A DNA stretch of 64,000 nucleotides from Stratiolaelaps scimitus. Its lineage: Eukaryota; Arthropoda; Arachnida; Mesostigmata; Laelapidae. Location of the stretch: assembly GCA_019614645.1 (NCBI GenBank), contig JABWDB010000069.1, positions 992,001-1,056,000 on the forward strand. The letters are read 5' to 3'. The translations under genes were made by a program, and so were the position numbers. This document shows positions 48,747-62,795 of this stretch, piece after piece. The first letter of the stretch is position 1. Each line of letters starts with the position of its first letter. Below the pieces are notes generated by a model. It searched no databases and was not told the origin of the DNA. It saw only the letters and a program-made list of their open reading frames with translations.

Positions 48747-48796
48747 TTAGATAACGAAGCCTCGAAGCTTCGATGTGCAGCATCGAGGCTTTATCT
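48747..48796. repeat. Strong inverted repeat or hairpin
   Basis: AAGCCTCGA (48757-48765) pairs with TCGAGGCTT (48783-48791), and outer AGATA pairs with TATCT across a small bulge. An alternative inner hairpin, AGCTTCGATG/CATCGAGGCT with a 5-base loop (48766-48790), competes with it. No polymerase III boxes or run of T follow, so no RNA gene is claimed. Confidence 0.5.
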
Positions 48797-50820
48797 AGAT
48801 ACATTTGCGCAAAAGCGGAAAAACGAAGGGTCCTTTTAGGCCGCACGCTTACATCGAAATCCGCCGCTCAGTGACAAAAAGCACTTTTCTTTCCTATGGC
48901 CCACTTTTCTTCATTTTTCAACTTCAGAGACAGTACTTCTTCATACACAATATATTATAGATGAGTTGATCTTCGTGTCGCTCGTTCCATCCCCGAACAG
49001 CAGCGGACCTCTTTCTCTCTCTAACGCCGTCGTTTTTACGTTGTCCTCTTTATCATCATAATCATCGCGCAGTTCAAATGATGACGAGTCGAACGCAAAT
49101 CAGCGACCTTCTAATTTTCTAATTCGTCGGTCATCCAGCAGACGATGCTAAGTCAACGGCGGATACGTGTCCCCCCTCTCATTCATGTCGACGAAGGACT
49201 TTAAGCGCTCGTTCGAGGCTGTGCTAGTTCTAGTCCGAGAATTCGCTTTGCGAGGAGTCGTTTCGTACTTCGACGAATTTTCTTAGCACTTACTCGCTCA
49301 CTCACTGACAGAGTCGGTCGCTCGGTCATTTGTTGACGATCTCAAGCTGTGTCTGTGGCAATCACTGAGAAGGATCGTCGCAAGCGAACATAAATGAAAT
49401 GAGGTGCTTTATCGAGGTGAAAGTGTTAAAGGAGTATTGAATGGGACGACCTCGGCCATCTGTTGTCTACCGATCCACGCGCCTGTGCCAGCTAATCGGA
49501 TTCGGCTGTAATTCCACATTCCCCGAAACAATGCAGGATTGTTATTGTTTGTTAATAGAACGGTGGAGCTTCCGAGGTTAACATCCTCCTAAAATCATAC
49601 CGAACAAATGCCGTTCCAAAACCTGTTACGTCTAATTAGGAATCAATAGAAACTCTCGGATTTGTTTATCAGCGAAGCGATTCGAAACAATTTTGCGTTA
49701 CCAAGGAACAGTGACGAAAATGTCACTGCTAGCGAAAAAAAACAGCCAGCGGTACGCATGGTGGTAGAACGTGAGTAAGGAACAATACGATACAATAACC
49801 CTGCAACGACATCGAGAAAACTTCGCTTCGAATACTAACCACACATGTCTCGTTTAGTTTATGGGCACAAAAGGAAGCCGCATACACCCACACGCACGTC
49901 GTTGAACATCACTAATTCTTCCAACGCATGTGCGCCATAGCGCATTGAAGAGGAATGTACCAGATCGGGCCACTTGTATTCCACCTAAAATACTAGTAAT
50001 AATAAACGACTATACCGCGCAGTGTGTATGGCGCCAACACAGCTGTGCACCTCATCGCGTAGCATCGATATATGGTGGTGGTGGTGGTAGTGTGTACTCC
50101 AGCCAATGCGGTGTGTGGCTTTATGGCTTTCCTCGGCGTTCTTCTTTATATCTGCTGAGTCGGTGCCGCTTCATCGGGATTTCTTCAACGTAGAAGAAGG
50201 ACATAGCTAGCGGGCTGTTGCACCTGGTGCGGCGGTGGTTATCACCTCAATAACCCCACCACACTCATCCCCCCCCGACCAACAATCGACGGTATCAATC
50301 AATACATGTCCTATACAAGAGGGATGCAGAGATTCACGCGAGGCGACCGCCCCCAGGCCTGCGGAACGCGCCTAGATTGCGCGAAGTTCTCGGGAACGGG
50401 GCAATTCTCCTACATTCGTCGGTAGACTCTAGTCAGTCAACACAAACATTCACCCATGAATGCGGATTGTACCGCCAATAGGCTGACTCCGCGAACCTTG
50501 CTGGCTAAATCACATAGCGCTGTTACAACCGATAACTAGCATGGATAACGAGCTTTTGCGCGTTGCAAAAACAACCATAGCAGGTACAGTGAACGCACCA
50601 ATGAGGTTTCCGTTCACATCCTTTGCTTGGCCATAGACCCCCCTTTTTTAAGATTCGGCGCGAATGTAATATGCATTGCTGATTTTTGTTCGTTCTCGAC
50701 TATCAAGCCTTCCGAAAACCTTCTACATATTTGACCACTTCGAAGTAAAAAAAAACAACGAAAAGCAGATAATCCTTATGGTATCTTATTGTACAAGTTG
50801 ACTCAGTGAGTATCCCTTGT

Positions 50821-50840
50821 GGGTGGCGCCATCTAGGGGA
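50821..50840 (-). promoter_or_regulatory. CTCF-like insulator motif, opposite orientation
   Basis: The - strand reads CCCCTAGATGGCGCCACCC, containing TAGATGGCGC, a strong match to the Drosophila-type CTCF core. It faces the site at 567-580, with the beta-subunit-like gene between them. Confidence 0.35.
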
Positions 50841-52013
50841 GTAGGCGTCAACGAAAACAATTTTCCCTACTTATATGACTGATTTCCGACGGGCACCAAA
50901 GTAAAGCTGGGCGTTCAACGGGTGTCATCGCATCGGTTCCGATAGCTGCTAAATGAGGGAGGCAGTAGGTGAGAGACGGTCCCAAGTCGACCGCCGACGA
51001 TGTTCGAATGTAGACGTAGTGTTCTGGAAGGGTTACCGATTAGTTGTTGTTTCAACGGAAACGATCTGGTGCGATCTGGACCCCGCCTAAATTTCAGTTC
51101 ACATCACCCCGATTTTGGCGTCAACTTCCCGAGCGTTAGGAATCAGTGTTGGTTAGTTCGTTTCTCGTCAGCGAGTGAACGCCACTAGGCGTTGGCTCGC
51201 GGGAACTGACTGGGGTGTTGGGGGGTGTTAGGGGGTTGTCTATGGGTTGCTTCTTATAGATGGCATGGTCTCCGTCTCGCCATATTTCCGGCTCGAGTGA
51301 GTGGTTCCGTCTCAAAAATACCCGAATATAATAAAAAGCGCATAGCATAACAAGTTGTTCTCAAAAGTCACACCCCGAAGGATCACCCCGAAGCTTGATC
51401 GCTGCCGAGCCACATGTGAAAACGATATAAAATGTATGTACATACACTAACCCCTCACACTAACTCTAGATCTACATATGTCTGCTAACGGCAACAGATA
51501 GAGCGTTGGTAGCTGGATGCGATGCAGTCCGCTTCAGGGTTCTTCTGCGTGTTCGCCCTTACGAGTTACATTGAAAACTGTGGAACTGCGTAGACAATCT
51601 GCAATCGTTGATTTCGAGGGAGACTCAACACGATTTAAGTCGTTGATAGTTAAGCGGATCTGTGCAAATAAGTAGACCACTGCCAACGTCCGTTATCTTT
51701 TGTTCAGTGGTCAACAATGGTATCGATGTTATTTTGCCGACGGAATATACGACGCTGGCACGTGGCTATTTATTACAGGAATTTCTAAAATGTATCTTCG
51801 ATTGCTGCTAAAAGTAAAGAAGTAAATTATGCATGAGATATAAAAGAGGAAATTCATTTTGGCGAAGTCGTCGTTATCAATAAGAGGTAAAATCAAGGCA
51901 ATTACCAATAAGTAAGATTGTCGTTAGATTGATGAGGTGATTACCGTCAGGTGATGGCCAAATGCTGCAGCGTTCCAGACTCACTCCATAAACACGCACA
52001 CACAGATATGCAT

Positions 52014-52015
52014 AT

Positions 52016-52096
<81 letters not shown>

Positions 52097-52106
52097 ATAT
52101 ATATAT
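52014..52106. repeat. (AT)n microsatellite with a few TATG interruptions
   Basis: About 90 bases of AT repeat broken by ATAC, TATG and TGTA variants near both ends. Confidence 0.93.
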
Positions 52107-53245
52107 TTTTTTCTTTTATATATAGATTGATACATACATTTCATTATACGTGTTACTAGAATACAACTGCAGCTGCAGTCGCAGGTGCCGCGTATTTTCC
52201 ATACACACACATTCATATATATATATATACTCACAGACAGCTGAAGATTCCCTTGTGGTTTAAGTCACCCTCATTTCGAGTCGTAACATTATCGAGTCGT
52301 TTAACAAGAAGAAGCGGCAAATATCTTTACTACCTCGCCCGTTTTCTTCCTTCTCGACATTTAGCGTATTTATCATAGATCGGCATTGCACGAGTGCTGT
52401 TGGTGATGCGTTCTCGAACTTGTCGCGCCTCGTGCGCCGGCAGAAGCAGCAGCCACAGCACGGCGTGCATCTCATCTATCAAGTTGTCTTTTAAATATAG
52501 CTGCCTATCTTCTAGTCAATGGTTAGTGGACGTACGATTGAAGCGGTAGGTACATGCATCACAGCACGTACAGCAGCACGAACAGTAGAGGAAATATCGT
52601 CCATTCGTGTGCTGGTCGAGGGACGCCACCATCAGGACAGTGGCCGGCTCCGTTGAAACGCTGATTCCCTTCTTCGTGTCCCCATGAGTCTTCTGCCTTC
52701 TTCGGTTCTTCCCGAGTCGTCGTGTTGCGAGTGGCGGTAAAGACAACGGCGGCAATATAGTGCTTCGTCGACCAGCCCCATCGATACCACCGCCAAGGGA
52801 TACGTACGTACGCCCCACCCAAGTGAACGTGTTCAACGTCAACGACGCTAACAACAACAACAACAACGACAGAGAGAGAGAGAGAGCTACCTCTTTCTCT
52901 CTCTCTCTCTTTGTACCATTTTGGCGATCGTATCGCGATCGACTACAGCGACCAATATCGCTCCTCCCTTGCTTCGGTGTTCTGTCCGTTTGCCGCTCTC
53001 TGTTGAGTCACATCTAGATGAGAACGCGCGTATAGAACAGAACGGTGCCTTTCGGCGGCCCCGATTCTATGGTACTCTATGGTATGAGAGTCATTGTGTA
53101 TGCTTCAGTGATCCCTGTGGGACCCCTTGTGTGAGCGGCCTGCTCGCACAAGCTGCTAATACGACCACCGCACGGGCTCAGCGCGGCAGATAGTCGATGC
53201 TGGTGAGTGGCTTCTGGCATTCTGGCGAGAGTATAATAAAGAATA

Positions 53246-53246
<1 letters not shown>

Positions 53247-53295
<49 letters not shown>
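53247..53295. repeat. (AT)n microsatellite
   Basis: About 24 AT units, followed by a CGT-rich stretch (53325-53345). Confidence 0.95.
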
Positions 53296-53298
<3 letters not shown>

Positions 53299-56200
53299 AA
53301 TAATAGTAGATAGAACACCGGTAGCAGTCGTCGTCGTCGTCGCGGCAGCAGTTGCGTCGCATTTCTCCAGTGATCGAAGTCTTTTTACAGTGAACAGTAA
53401 AATAATAGCGGCATCTGCCAGCACACCTGCCCTCCGCCTCTCTATTTATTTTCGCCCTTTTGGCCGGTCGTCGCGTGTCCAGAAAATCTACACCCGCCAA
53501 CAGCAGTAACACACCGTGTAGGCAGGGCACACATACGCTACTCAGGTATTATCATACTTAAGGTTGTACTCGTTCGATGGCCACACCACCGCAACTAGAT
53601 AGAATTGCGACCACATGATAGTGTTATTCACCCGGCGGCCGCCGCGCCGGCATCAACAGAAGTGGTGGTTGCTGCGGCTGCTGCGGTACCAAGAGAACAT
53701 CATTTTGATGACGATGCACCGATCGTTGTTTAGTAAGTATCAATCATAAGACATTCGTATAAATAATAATATAACTTGATATGAACGGACAATTGTAGTG
53801 AGTGTTGCACAGAATCACTACAGTATAAAACAATGAAAGGGAGGTTGCGAAAAATCGAAGCGGGGCAAATAATGTTGAAATGACAAATTTGCAAAGAGAC
53901 AGAAAAGAGACGATCGGAACGGTGATCAACAAAATCGGATACTGTGTTTATGCCCCGTTCAATGAGTTTCTCATTAAATCAATTTATATCGAATATCAAG
54001 AAGCGAACTAAAGCAAGAAAAATAAACGGATGCGAATCTTGCACTCGACATAGCAACGAAGTATGCCGATAGAAACGATGATAATGTTGTTATTATTATT
54101 ATTATCATTATTTTTATCATCATCATTATGCACTGATCATTTAATAACATCGGGAGAAAATGATAGAAATCTGATGCAAATATTGGTGACAGTAATGATT
54201 ATTACTGCTATTAATATTCAGTCGACGTAGACAGAGAAGCAATGGTTGCAAGCTCCCGGCGGAGACAATCCGATAGAGTCTCTCCAACAGTGAGCAAATC
54301 TAGGCCCCTCTGCGCGTTCAGCCTGTCTCGTCATCATTGTAAATTGTCTGCTTGTGCCACATCTTCTGTGGTATGACAACCGTTGGTCAATCTGCTCAAA
54401 ACGCCATAGAATCATCATGATCGCGAGTTTTATGGACTTTTCGGGATTTTTAGCAACGAGAAATAGCGAGACCGAAACAAACAAAAACAAAAGGCTCAAC
54501 GTGTAAATAAAAAAGACGATTAGATTTACGGTGAAAGCGAGTAAAGGCAATTTGTGGTCACCCGTGACATTACACGAGATGGCGGGCATCACACACACAC
54601 ACGTATATGTATATATAGACGGCATTTTAATCGCAGGCCTTGTAAGCATGCTTTTGTTCCGTTCGCTCGAAAATGGTGCTTATGTGCCAAAATTGTAAAG
54701 TAACAAAACAATAAGGAGAGATTCCTCGAATCGACACACACACACACACACCTCTTTCTCCACTCGCAGTAAGTCTTTTCTGACTTAACATGGTGACACT
54801 GATTATTTATCAGTCGGCGTACAACGTGGTGAATGACTTAGGTCTATTTTGTTGTTAGTTGTTATGCGGCTACGGTGAAGGCTCAAGTCGCCGCGTATAA
54901 TCAACGAGATGAACAAATGGCACAGCCACCATTAAGAAAAAGTCGGTACCGACAGTTCTCCGTAGTGAATATAGGTATAAATACTATTTTGTTATTGTAT
55001 TTAGTGATATTCACGCAAGAGGTGAGGATCCACATGAATCGTGGTGTCACGCGCTCTTCGTCACACTCTTCTGCCAGTAGACTGCCTATATGAGACTGCT
55101 CATAGAAACACCATGGCAAAACACTCATCATAATTACTCGCTGAATCATGCCCGCTGCTCAGTCTCGCGAACCACATCCCGGAATTCTAAATGAAATCGT
55201 ACGCGTTCCATTAAGGGGCACAAGCAACAATTCGCTTACTTTCATTGATCAATACCAATCCCTAATTCTATTCAAACATACCTTTCATCCGTACGATATT
55301 CGTACGACAGGGAACATCGGTTTAACACGCCGGTCATAGTGTGCTCATTCACTTACGATCTGTTACGAAATTTTGCCGTGTCGACGCAATTTAAAGGCTA
55401 CTACCTCAGTAACGAGTCGGTGACCTCTTCTTCGTTTCGGGGTAATTCCCTCCTACACGACATCAACATTATCATTGACGTAGACATAATGAATGAATGG
55501 ATGAAAACCGGATGAACAAAATGCGACAACATTTTCTTCTTTTTCTATTCATCGAACAATTCGAAGAAAAAAAAAGCTTTCATGAGTACTCACTCATTTT
55601 TCTTTTCAACACCGCTCGCTTCCCGTGTCCCCTTCCACGGTACTGCGGCAGCAGCAGCAGAAGCACAATCGCTCACACCCCTGAAGTGGCTCTTCGTCGC
55701 GCGTAAGCGATACCCCCTCTGCCCCGCCAGACAAGTGCTGATATGTTTTTTTGACAAATCATTGTTGTTGTCAGATTCCTTTTTAGTCTCCTTTGTTGCT
55801 GCTGCTGTTGCTGTCACCATCATCACCACCATCATCATCTGTTAGTTGCCATTATTATTATTGTTATTATGTCCTATGAATTCGTTACTGTCAACATCCA
55901 GCATCACCTGGCCATAGCGCTGCTTGTCCCAGCTGCATCGGTTGTTTGGCCAACGTTGAAGTAAGTGACTTGTTCAAGATGAAGCCCATAGACGGATAGA
56001 TATCGTTGACTCTGCTGCTGCTGCTACTTTTCCGTCTGCGTCTGTGACAGCCTTTGCTGCAGCTTCAACGCATCATAACCGTCGGATATATATATATATA
56101 TATATATATACCTTGTCTTTCGACTTGGCTGCCATTTGCTGTTATACTATTCGAAACATTTTGGGAGGCGACAACGCCGGAATATCTCGCTCTTTCCGGC

Positions 56201-59200
56201 GTCGATATTTCCCAGATGCGCGAAGCAACGAACAAACGGATGAACGGGTGAATATGGACAATATTATCGCAGTCATAATAGTAACAATAATGATAATTAG
56301 AGTAATGCCTAAGGCAACCTCGCCATCGGCGCGGTTGTCGAAATTCGAAATCGTCGAGCAAACATAATTCACAGATTGAAGTGAGTCAGTGAGAGAGGGA
56401 GAGACGTTGAGAGAAAGCAAGAAGGAATGAATGAATGAATAGAATAAGAAAGGAAAAATGTTGGTAAAATGGAAAAAAACGAATATTTAACAACGAAAAA
56501 AAGCGTACAACGATTGAGGCGATCGGTGACGAGTTTTGACTGTCTCGTCTCTCTGAATGAACGAATGAATGAATGTACACAAATGAACACAAAGTGAATA
56601 AAGCATAAAAACTACCGCCAAAACTGAATTCTCTCTCTCTCGATCGGTGGAGACATGAGAATAGATGAGGTAATGAGAGATATGAGGAGACGTTGAAATG
56701 AGGCGACTTCAAGCAGGGTTTGCTTGTTCATATGCTGGTAGATTGTTATTATAGAATATTATAGCAATGCAATGTCACTTGCCTTCTTATGTAAACTTCT
56801 CTTGACTTCTCGATGGAAGGCGAGGGGAAGTAGTTGAGTTAGGGAGATAAGCAATGGGAGTGAGGCGGACGGGGTGAATGAGAGGCGATGGGCCACGATT
56901 GTGGTATAATAATCATAATATATCAATAATAATAATAGTTATAATTATGATTGAAGAAGCTATTGCTGCTTTGACTCCGCGTTGTACATTGAATAATCGT
57001 AAACTAATATAATATGATGGTTTGCAATACGATTGACCAATCATATACACACACATTTGTGCACATACTCACATGCACAGGCACGGAACGATCTAAAAAA
57101 TATAATTGCTAGAATAGAACGTGTATAACACGTTATCCTCAATAACACGTCGCTGCTTTATGCCCAACGCTTAACTGTGCATTGCTCTATGACTGTGATG
57201 AGACACACAATTCCATGAAACTCATAGTGTGCGAATAATATCATAGTAAAGTTAATAAAAATGTAAAAATAAATAAAATGGCATGTGAAAGAATGAGCAA
57301 AGACATCGCTCTATAATTATTATTATTAACCTTAACTAGCATCATTAGACAATTAGCATCATTAACATCATCATATATATTGTTTGTTATGGCGAATACA
57401 GCAATAATCAATTACGTGGTCTTATTCGAACTGTGGTCATTTCAGTTTGAGTTCGATTATGCATCTGATCTAGCCTTGCGCTCGCTCCCTCTCAAGTGCG
57501 GTATTTCTCTTTCTCTCTTTGCTATAAAATCGCTGACTTGAAAGTTGAAGCTGAGTGTTAGTGTACATTAGCATTCTTGTTTTATTGGTGTAATATAATT
57601 GAATTTTGTTTGATACAATAACTCGTCCCCGTTTCCAGCTAGCCACTGTCCACCGGAAGATTGTCCTATAAGGGCAAGAAATGCTTCGCGCATTGCTCGT
57701 CACAATCAATCAATCGATTCATCGATCGATCGCTTTAGCCACTCGATGATAATAATCATAATAATCATCTATATCGAAAACTAGCTTCGATATTTCATTG
57801 TCACATACAGTCACTATGGCCTTCATATAATCTCTCGTCGTTCGGTTGATGCCACTTATTGTTTCTACGTTCTTCTACCGTTATGTCTTGTTGTTCGTTT
57901 GTCGTTGTGAATGACGGTCTCACGCTCGCGACGGCTATGTGCTTTATGTACACCTTGCCACAGCTCAGTTCGGGATCTATGAGGGGTAGCAAGGGAAGAA
58001 AAATCCGGTAGGACAAAAGGTTCTCTTCTTGTGTTTGTTCCTCTAATTTTTCCCACAATTTCTTCCACTCGGGCATCGGACCCCCCTTCGTCGTCAGTGA
58101 AGTATCGCTGCCAACTTCACCACCAGACTACGTTTGCTGGCCGACCCAGCTGCTGTAAGGGACATAAATGCACTGACTGACTGAAACTAACAAGCTTAGC
58201 TAACACACGGACCGACCGACAGACAATCACACACACGAACTAACAACTTGCTTATAATAAATGCAACACATCGAATCGTCTCTCTCTCTCCCTCTCTTGG
58301 GGGGACTCATCCCACAGTTTTCGGTCAGTCCGATGACGACCGTCGCTAGTTTTCCGCCGTGGGCATACCGATGCCTTCGCATTGCGCGAACTAACTTTTC
58401 TCTATTGCTTCTGCTGTTGTTCTTGTGTGACTCTTTGCACATAGCATTGCAATTGCGCATGCCGCTTGTCGTTCGTTTGTTCGGTTCATTCTGCCGCCGC
58501 GGAACTGAAGTGAACTGCACTGGACTCCCAACAGCTATTCGTTATTCGCACACACACACACACACACCGATGATGTTATTTATATTTAGGATTCAGCGAA
58601 CGATGCTTCGTTCACACGCCGTCACACACACACCGAGAGAACAACAGCAACAACGACACCAAGATGACGCTGGGCGCTCGAGAAGTGCGCGAACCCTGAG
58701 TCCCTCCCCCCATCGAATACGATACCGGCACAATTTCCCAGAGGGACGTATCCGAATGGACCACTGCACTAAGCTATTACAGCCCCATAGTTGCGGGGGG
58801 GGGGGGTTCCAGTATCCCACTAACAAACGGCGCCATCGGAGTGAATCGGCACCAAGCTGCCGATGCGCCAGGCTAGCAAGCAAGTAACAGCAACAAGTCA
58901 CTCACTCACTTAGTCATTCAGTGAGTGATTGAGATACGCAAACACGAACGAACGAACGGACTTTCATCCATCCATCCATCCATCCATGAATTCATTCATT
59001 CATGGGTGGTGGGTGTCTGCGAGCGCGTGTGTGTGTGTGTGTATTGTGTGAAGTAGAAAGTCAAAGTTACAATTGCCACAATCATCATCATCAGCACTGC
59101 TATCAGCGTCTTGTTATCACTATGGTTGTTGTTGTTGTTGTCGTCATCTGAGTCTGAAGATGTGTTATAGCAATATGCGAGTGTGTGACAGTTTGGATTA

Positions 59201-60221
59201 CAGTGTTTGTTCAACCTTTCGCCGCCGGCCCCGGCCCGCTCTGCGGTTTTTCTCGAAGAGCCTCGACGGCTGGTGGACAACTGTTTCTCCGGCGCGATTT
59301 ATAACAGTAGCCGACTTGGATGGTCCTACCGAATCATTGACAGTTGCGAGCGACCCCCCCCCCCTCCGACAACGCGACGGCTACATCGATACGAGCATCC
59401 GATGTCCGCGACATCAACAGCAACAACAATGTTAATGCCGCCACCGTGTAACATCACCAACAGTAATCACTCACATATTCACTGCTACCAACGCAGTAGG
59501 TACTATTATCATCATTATCATGACCTGCATCGACATGATAATAATAATAATCATATAACAAAAAAACATATGTATTATTGATACAAACACATATACATAA
59601 TACACAAAATGCCAGGTAGAAGGCCGGATGGACGGACGGACGGACGATTACTCGAGTCAGCCTCTTTGATTTTGCATCAATGTTTTGAGTCGATTTGACG
59701 GTGATCGTTGTTCTTGTTTCATCGTTGTGTGTCTCCCCGTTGGCTGGGAGGTTCTGTCAGTCAATTTCAACTACCCCCACCCCACACCCCCTGGCCTATT
59801 GAAACTGAGCACCAAACTTCGTCCCTTCCCTGTTGTCCACTCTGTGGGATTAAATCTTTATATGTACATGCTTAGTTTTTTCGGTTGCATCGTCGCCGCA
59901 TTGGATAGGACGATCGAGTCCGTGCAAATAGCGCCACGGAACAAACACTCAACTGGACTCATCTTCGCTAGTGGAAGTGCTGCTGCTGCGGCGACGGCGG
60001 TTGCTGCTGCTACCGCTGTTGGTACTACAACTGGTCAAAGTTGTAACAACCACTTAGCGAAACCACTTCGTGGATAGATAGTCGCTTATTATTATTATTA
60101 CTTATTATTACATTGTTGATACACAGCTATGCGTGGTCATCGGTAATAATAATAATAACAACAACAACAACACACAAGTGTGTGCTATGACTCCAGTAGC
60201 ATCACCGGGGTCGTTTTGTGT

Positions 60222-60243
60222 CTGTGTGTGTGTGTGTGTGTGT
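60222..60243. repeat. (GT)n microsatellite
   Basis: About 11 GT units. Other CA/GT runs are at about 13957-13975, 15786-15809, 22575-22596, 28017-28033, 54735-54751, 58551-58566 and 59027-59042. Confidence 0.9.
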
Positions 60244-60836
60244 AGTGGCATTTATTTTCGTCATAGTCGACGCTGCTTGATACCACCCAACAACCCACCA
60301 TGTTATCCATTCGTCGCTATCCTCATCATCACCATCAACTATTATCACCAGCAGCAACAACAAAAAAAAGAAGCACAACATACATAATATCACCACCTAC
60401 AAAAGATTACTTAACCCCCCTCATGTGAACTGCCCGCACAATGAGTCACGCAGATCAGGCATGCAACGACTACTTCCACCAATACACACGTGTGTACACA
60501 CACACAAACGATCAATAAGCAACTCAGCAGGTCGAGAAACAGATGAAAAACAACGGATAAAACAACGGGCAAAATGTAAAATCATGATGCTAAAAGAATG
60601 AACTAACGAACGAACTAAAATAGTCAAACCCGGAGGAGAGGCAAAGTTAAAGATGTAATAATAATAATAATCATATCATAAAATGACTGCAGAACAACGG
60701 AATGAGATTGTGACGGTGGCATTATTATTCCCAGCATCTCTTGTCCGGGTGGTGGAGAAATACGCCAAAAAAACAACACCAAAAGAGTGAAGAGTTAAAG
60801 AGACCCCCCCACTACGCAATCTCGTTGTGCGTATAC

Positions 60837-60867
<31 letters not shown>

Positions 60868-62049
60868 CCATGGTAGCACAACGCGACCCTGTGAAGCGTC
60901 AGCAGCGATTTACGATCACGAGCACTTCTTTTATTTTAGTTCGAACACTTTGTGCACACATATACACACACACACACAGACACAGAGGCAAACATTTCGT
61001 GCCAGTCACTTTTCATTGTCTTTGTTCTCTCCTTCGTTTATCTTATGCCGATTCCCTCATCACCATCACCATCATCATCATCGCCTCTGAGGGTAGATTA
61101 CAAGATCAAGATTGTTGTCGTTGGCAAATTGGGAGAGAATTTGCAAGCAGATCTAATTCATTGCGTATGCAACGTATTTATGCTGCTACGATATATATAT
61201 ATATATATATTCCCAAACATGTGTGTATCCAACTTGACTCGAAATTTGCAACAATATATATAAGTGTGTGTTCATATATTTGTAATTACTATACAGATTA
61301 TGTGTGCGCTGTGATATCATCATTACTTTAGTACGATTACTATTGTTATTCTTCATGTGGGGCGTATACAGGAAAATGTTATAGAATATATAAAATATTG
61401 TGATGGAATATTTTTTCACACTGATCCCCAGTTAAACATTTAAAAAAACTATATGCAGAAAACCGATGCTACGCTGTGGATTGACTGTCGCTGATTTTCG
61501 GGGACCGCTAAAATCATCTGCGTCCTCCGCAGATATACCGATCGTCGAGGAGCATCTTGCCACCACAGAATTTCTCATTAAAACGTGAATTCGAGACGAG
61601 CCGTTCGCATCTTTCACTTCGTCTACTGACAATGAATTTGAATGAACCCGCCCGATTGGTCTTTAAAATTCCCCTTGTACTTCTCAGTTTCTCAATAAGG
61701 CGCGAGTCGAACGAGTTAATGGAACATGATATTCAATAAAAGGTTACATCTGTTGTGTGCAAATCACCTTTAACAAATTGTTTGTTTTTTTGAGATTCCC
61801 TTTGAGCAAACAACAGATAGTTGCTTTGGTTTCATGGTTTGGTTTGTTTGCCATCAGCAGAACTCTGATCCAGTTGGGGAGCTTGGTAGAGTGAACTGCA
61901 ATGTTTCGTTGTAGTGAAACGAAAATTTGTGTAACTATATATCTTAAGTTATTCTATGGAATAACTGCTCACATCTACGAGGCTTGAATTCGTGTCCAGC
62001 TGCGGCCAAACAGAGCGAAGAAATGAATCCGAAATTAATTAGGTGTTCA

Positions 62050-62108
62050 ATTTGAGGATTCGAACCTCAAACTTTCTGTCTCAGATCCGAAGCTAACGAC
62101 GTTGCTGC
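62050..62108 (-). repeat. tRNA-like sequence (tRNA pseudogene or SINE head)
   Basis: The - strand carries a strong T arm, TTGAGG/CCTCAA with loop TTCGAAT, at about 62071-62051, including a consensus B box GGTTCGAATCC (62066-62056). Upstream GTTAGCTTCGGATCTGAGAC (62097-62078) resembles a D-arm to anticodon-arm segment. The A-box spacing is short and no full cloverleaf forms, so it is not called as a tRNA gene. Confidence 0.4.
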
Positions 62109-62162
62109 CCGTAAATGGCACACTAATTCAGCCGGTGTACAATTAAATTCAGCCGACGTTGG

Positions 62163-62163
<1 letters not shown>

Positions 62164-62201
<38 letters not shown>
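62164..62201. repeat. (AT)n microsatellite beside a tRNA-like remnant
   Basis: About 18 AT units, about 55 bases from the tRNA-like sequence at 62050-62108. Arthropod SINE and LINE tails often seed such repeats. Confidence 0.9.
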
Positions 62202-62202
<1 letters not shown>

Positions 62203-62755
62203 CGTAATTATCTTCGTACGTGACCGGACTTCAATAGTTTGGTGAAATGAAAACATCTTATATATATATATATATATACCCCTCCCACCCAGATGCACCA
62301 CGAAATACGAAATGCGAGTGTAAGGACGACATAAAACAAGGGAACGATGAACGCGCATTATGGGACTACTATCTATTATACTGCTGCTGCTGCTGCTGGA
62401 TTATGATAAACCCACGTAAAGAAATACTGTGTGTGTGCGTGTGCAAATAATATATATATATATATATATATATATCAGATATAATATGATGTACCTACCT
62501 TCGAATAGAGTGATTTTCTTTTCAGTTAAATAAATATGCTGGACGATTATTGCTGTGAGCCAGAGTAAAGAGGCGTGGAACTCTCACGTCGCGTGGAGCA
62601 GTGGAGATGAACTACTACTACAAAATCGTATTAGTTTAAAAAATAAATCTGCCTAACTGGAATAGATTTCCGGGTAAACACACTAGAAGCGTTGTGCCAT
62701 TTTTTTTATTGCTATAGGACTGCTCTGTTGAATGATTACTATTTGACGACTACCC

Positions 62756-62795
62756 CCAACCAACCAACCAACCAACCAACCAAGCAACCAACCAA
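62756..62795. repeat. (CCAA)n tetranucleotide repeat
   Basis: About ten CCAA units with one G substitution. Other tetranucleotide runs are ATCT at 14834-14860, CGGA at 28675-28693 and 59628-59645, and ATCC at 58967-58987. Confidence 0.92.

Larger units (their letters stand above)
42601..51900. other. No recognised gene, 42.6-51.9 kb
   Basis: Less repetitive than the neighbouring blocks, with only short frames. A + strand frame of 153 codons at 43911-44372 has no recognised domain. It holds the hairpin at 48.75 kb and the CTCF-like site at 50.82 kb. Confidence 0.5.
52107..62049. other. No recognised gene, 52.1-62.0 kb; microsatellite-dense
   Basis: AT, CA, GA, ATT and triplet repeats occur every few hundred bases. 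The longest frames (208 codons at 58261-58887 and 196 codons at 60741-61331, both + strand) translate through CACACA and ATATAT runs and are not credible proteins. Confidence 0.55.

Noticed and set aside
58261..58887. 208-codon + strand frame
   Set aside because: Translates through (CA)n, poly-G and other repeats with no domain; no splice or start support.
60741..61331. 196-codon + strand frame
   Set aside because: Contains ATATAT- and CACACA-derived runs (IYIYIY, THTHTH); not protein-like.
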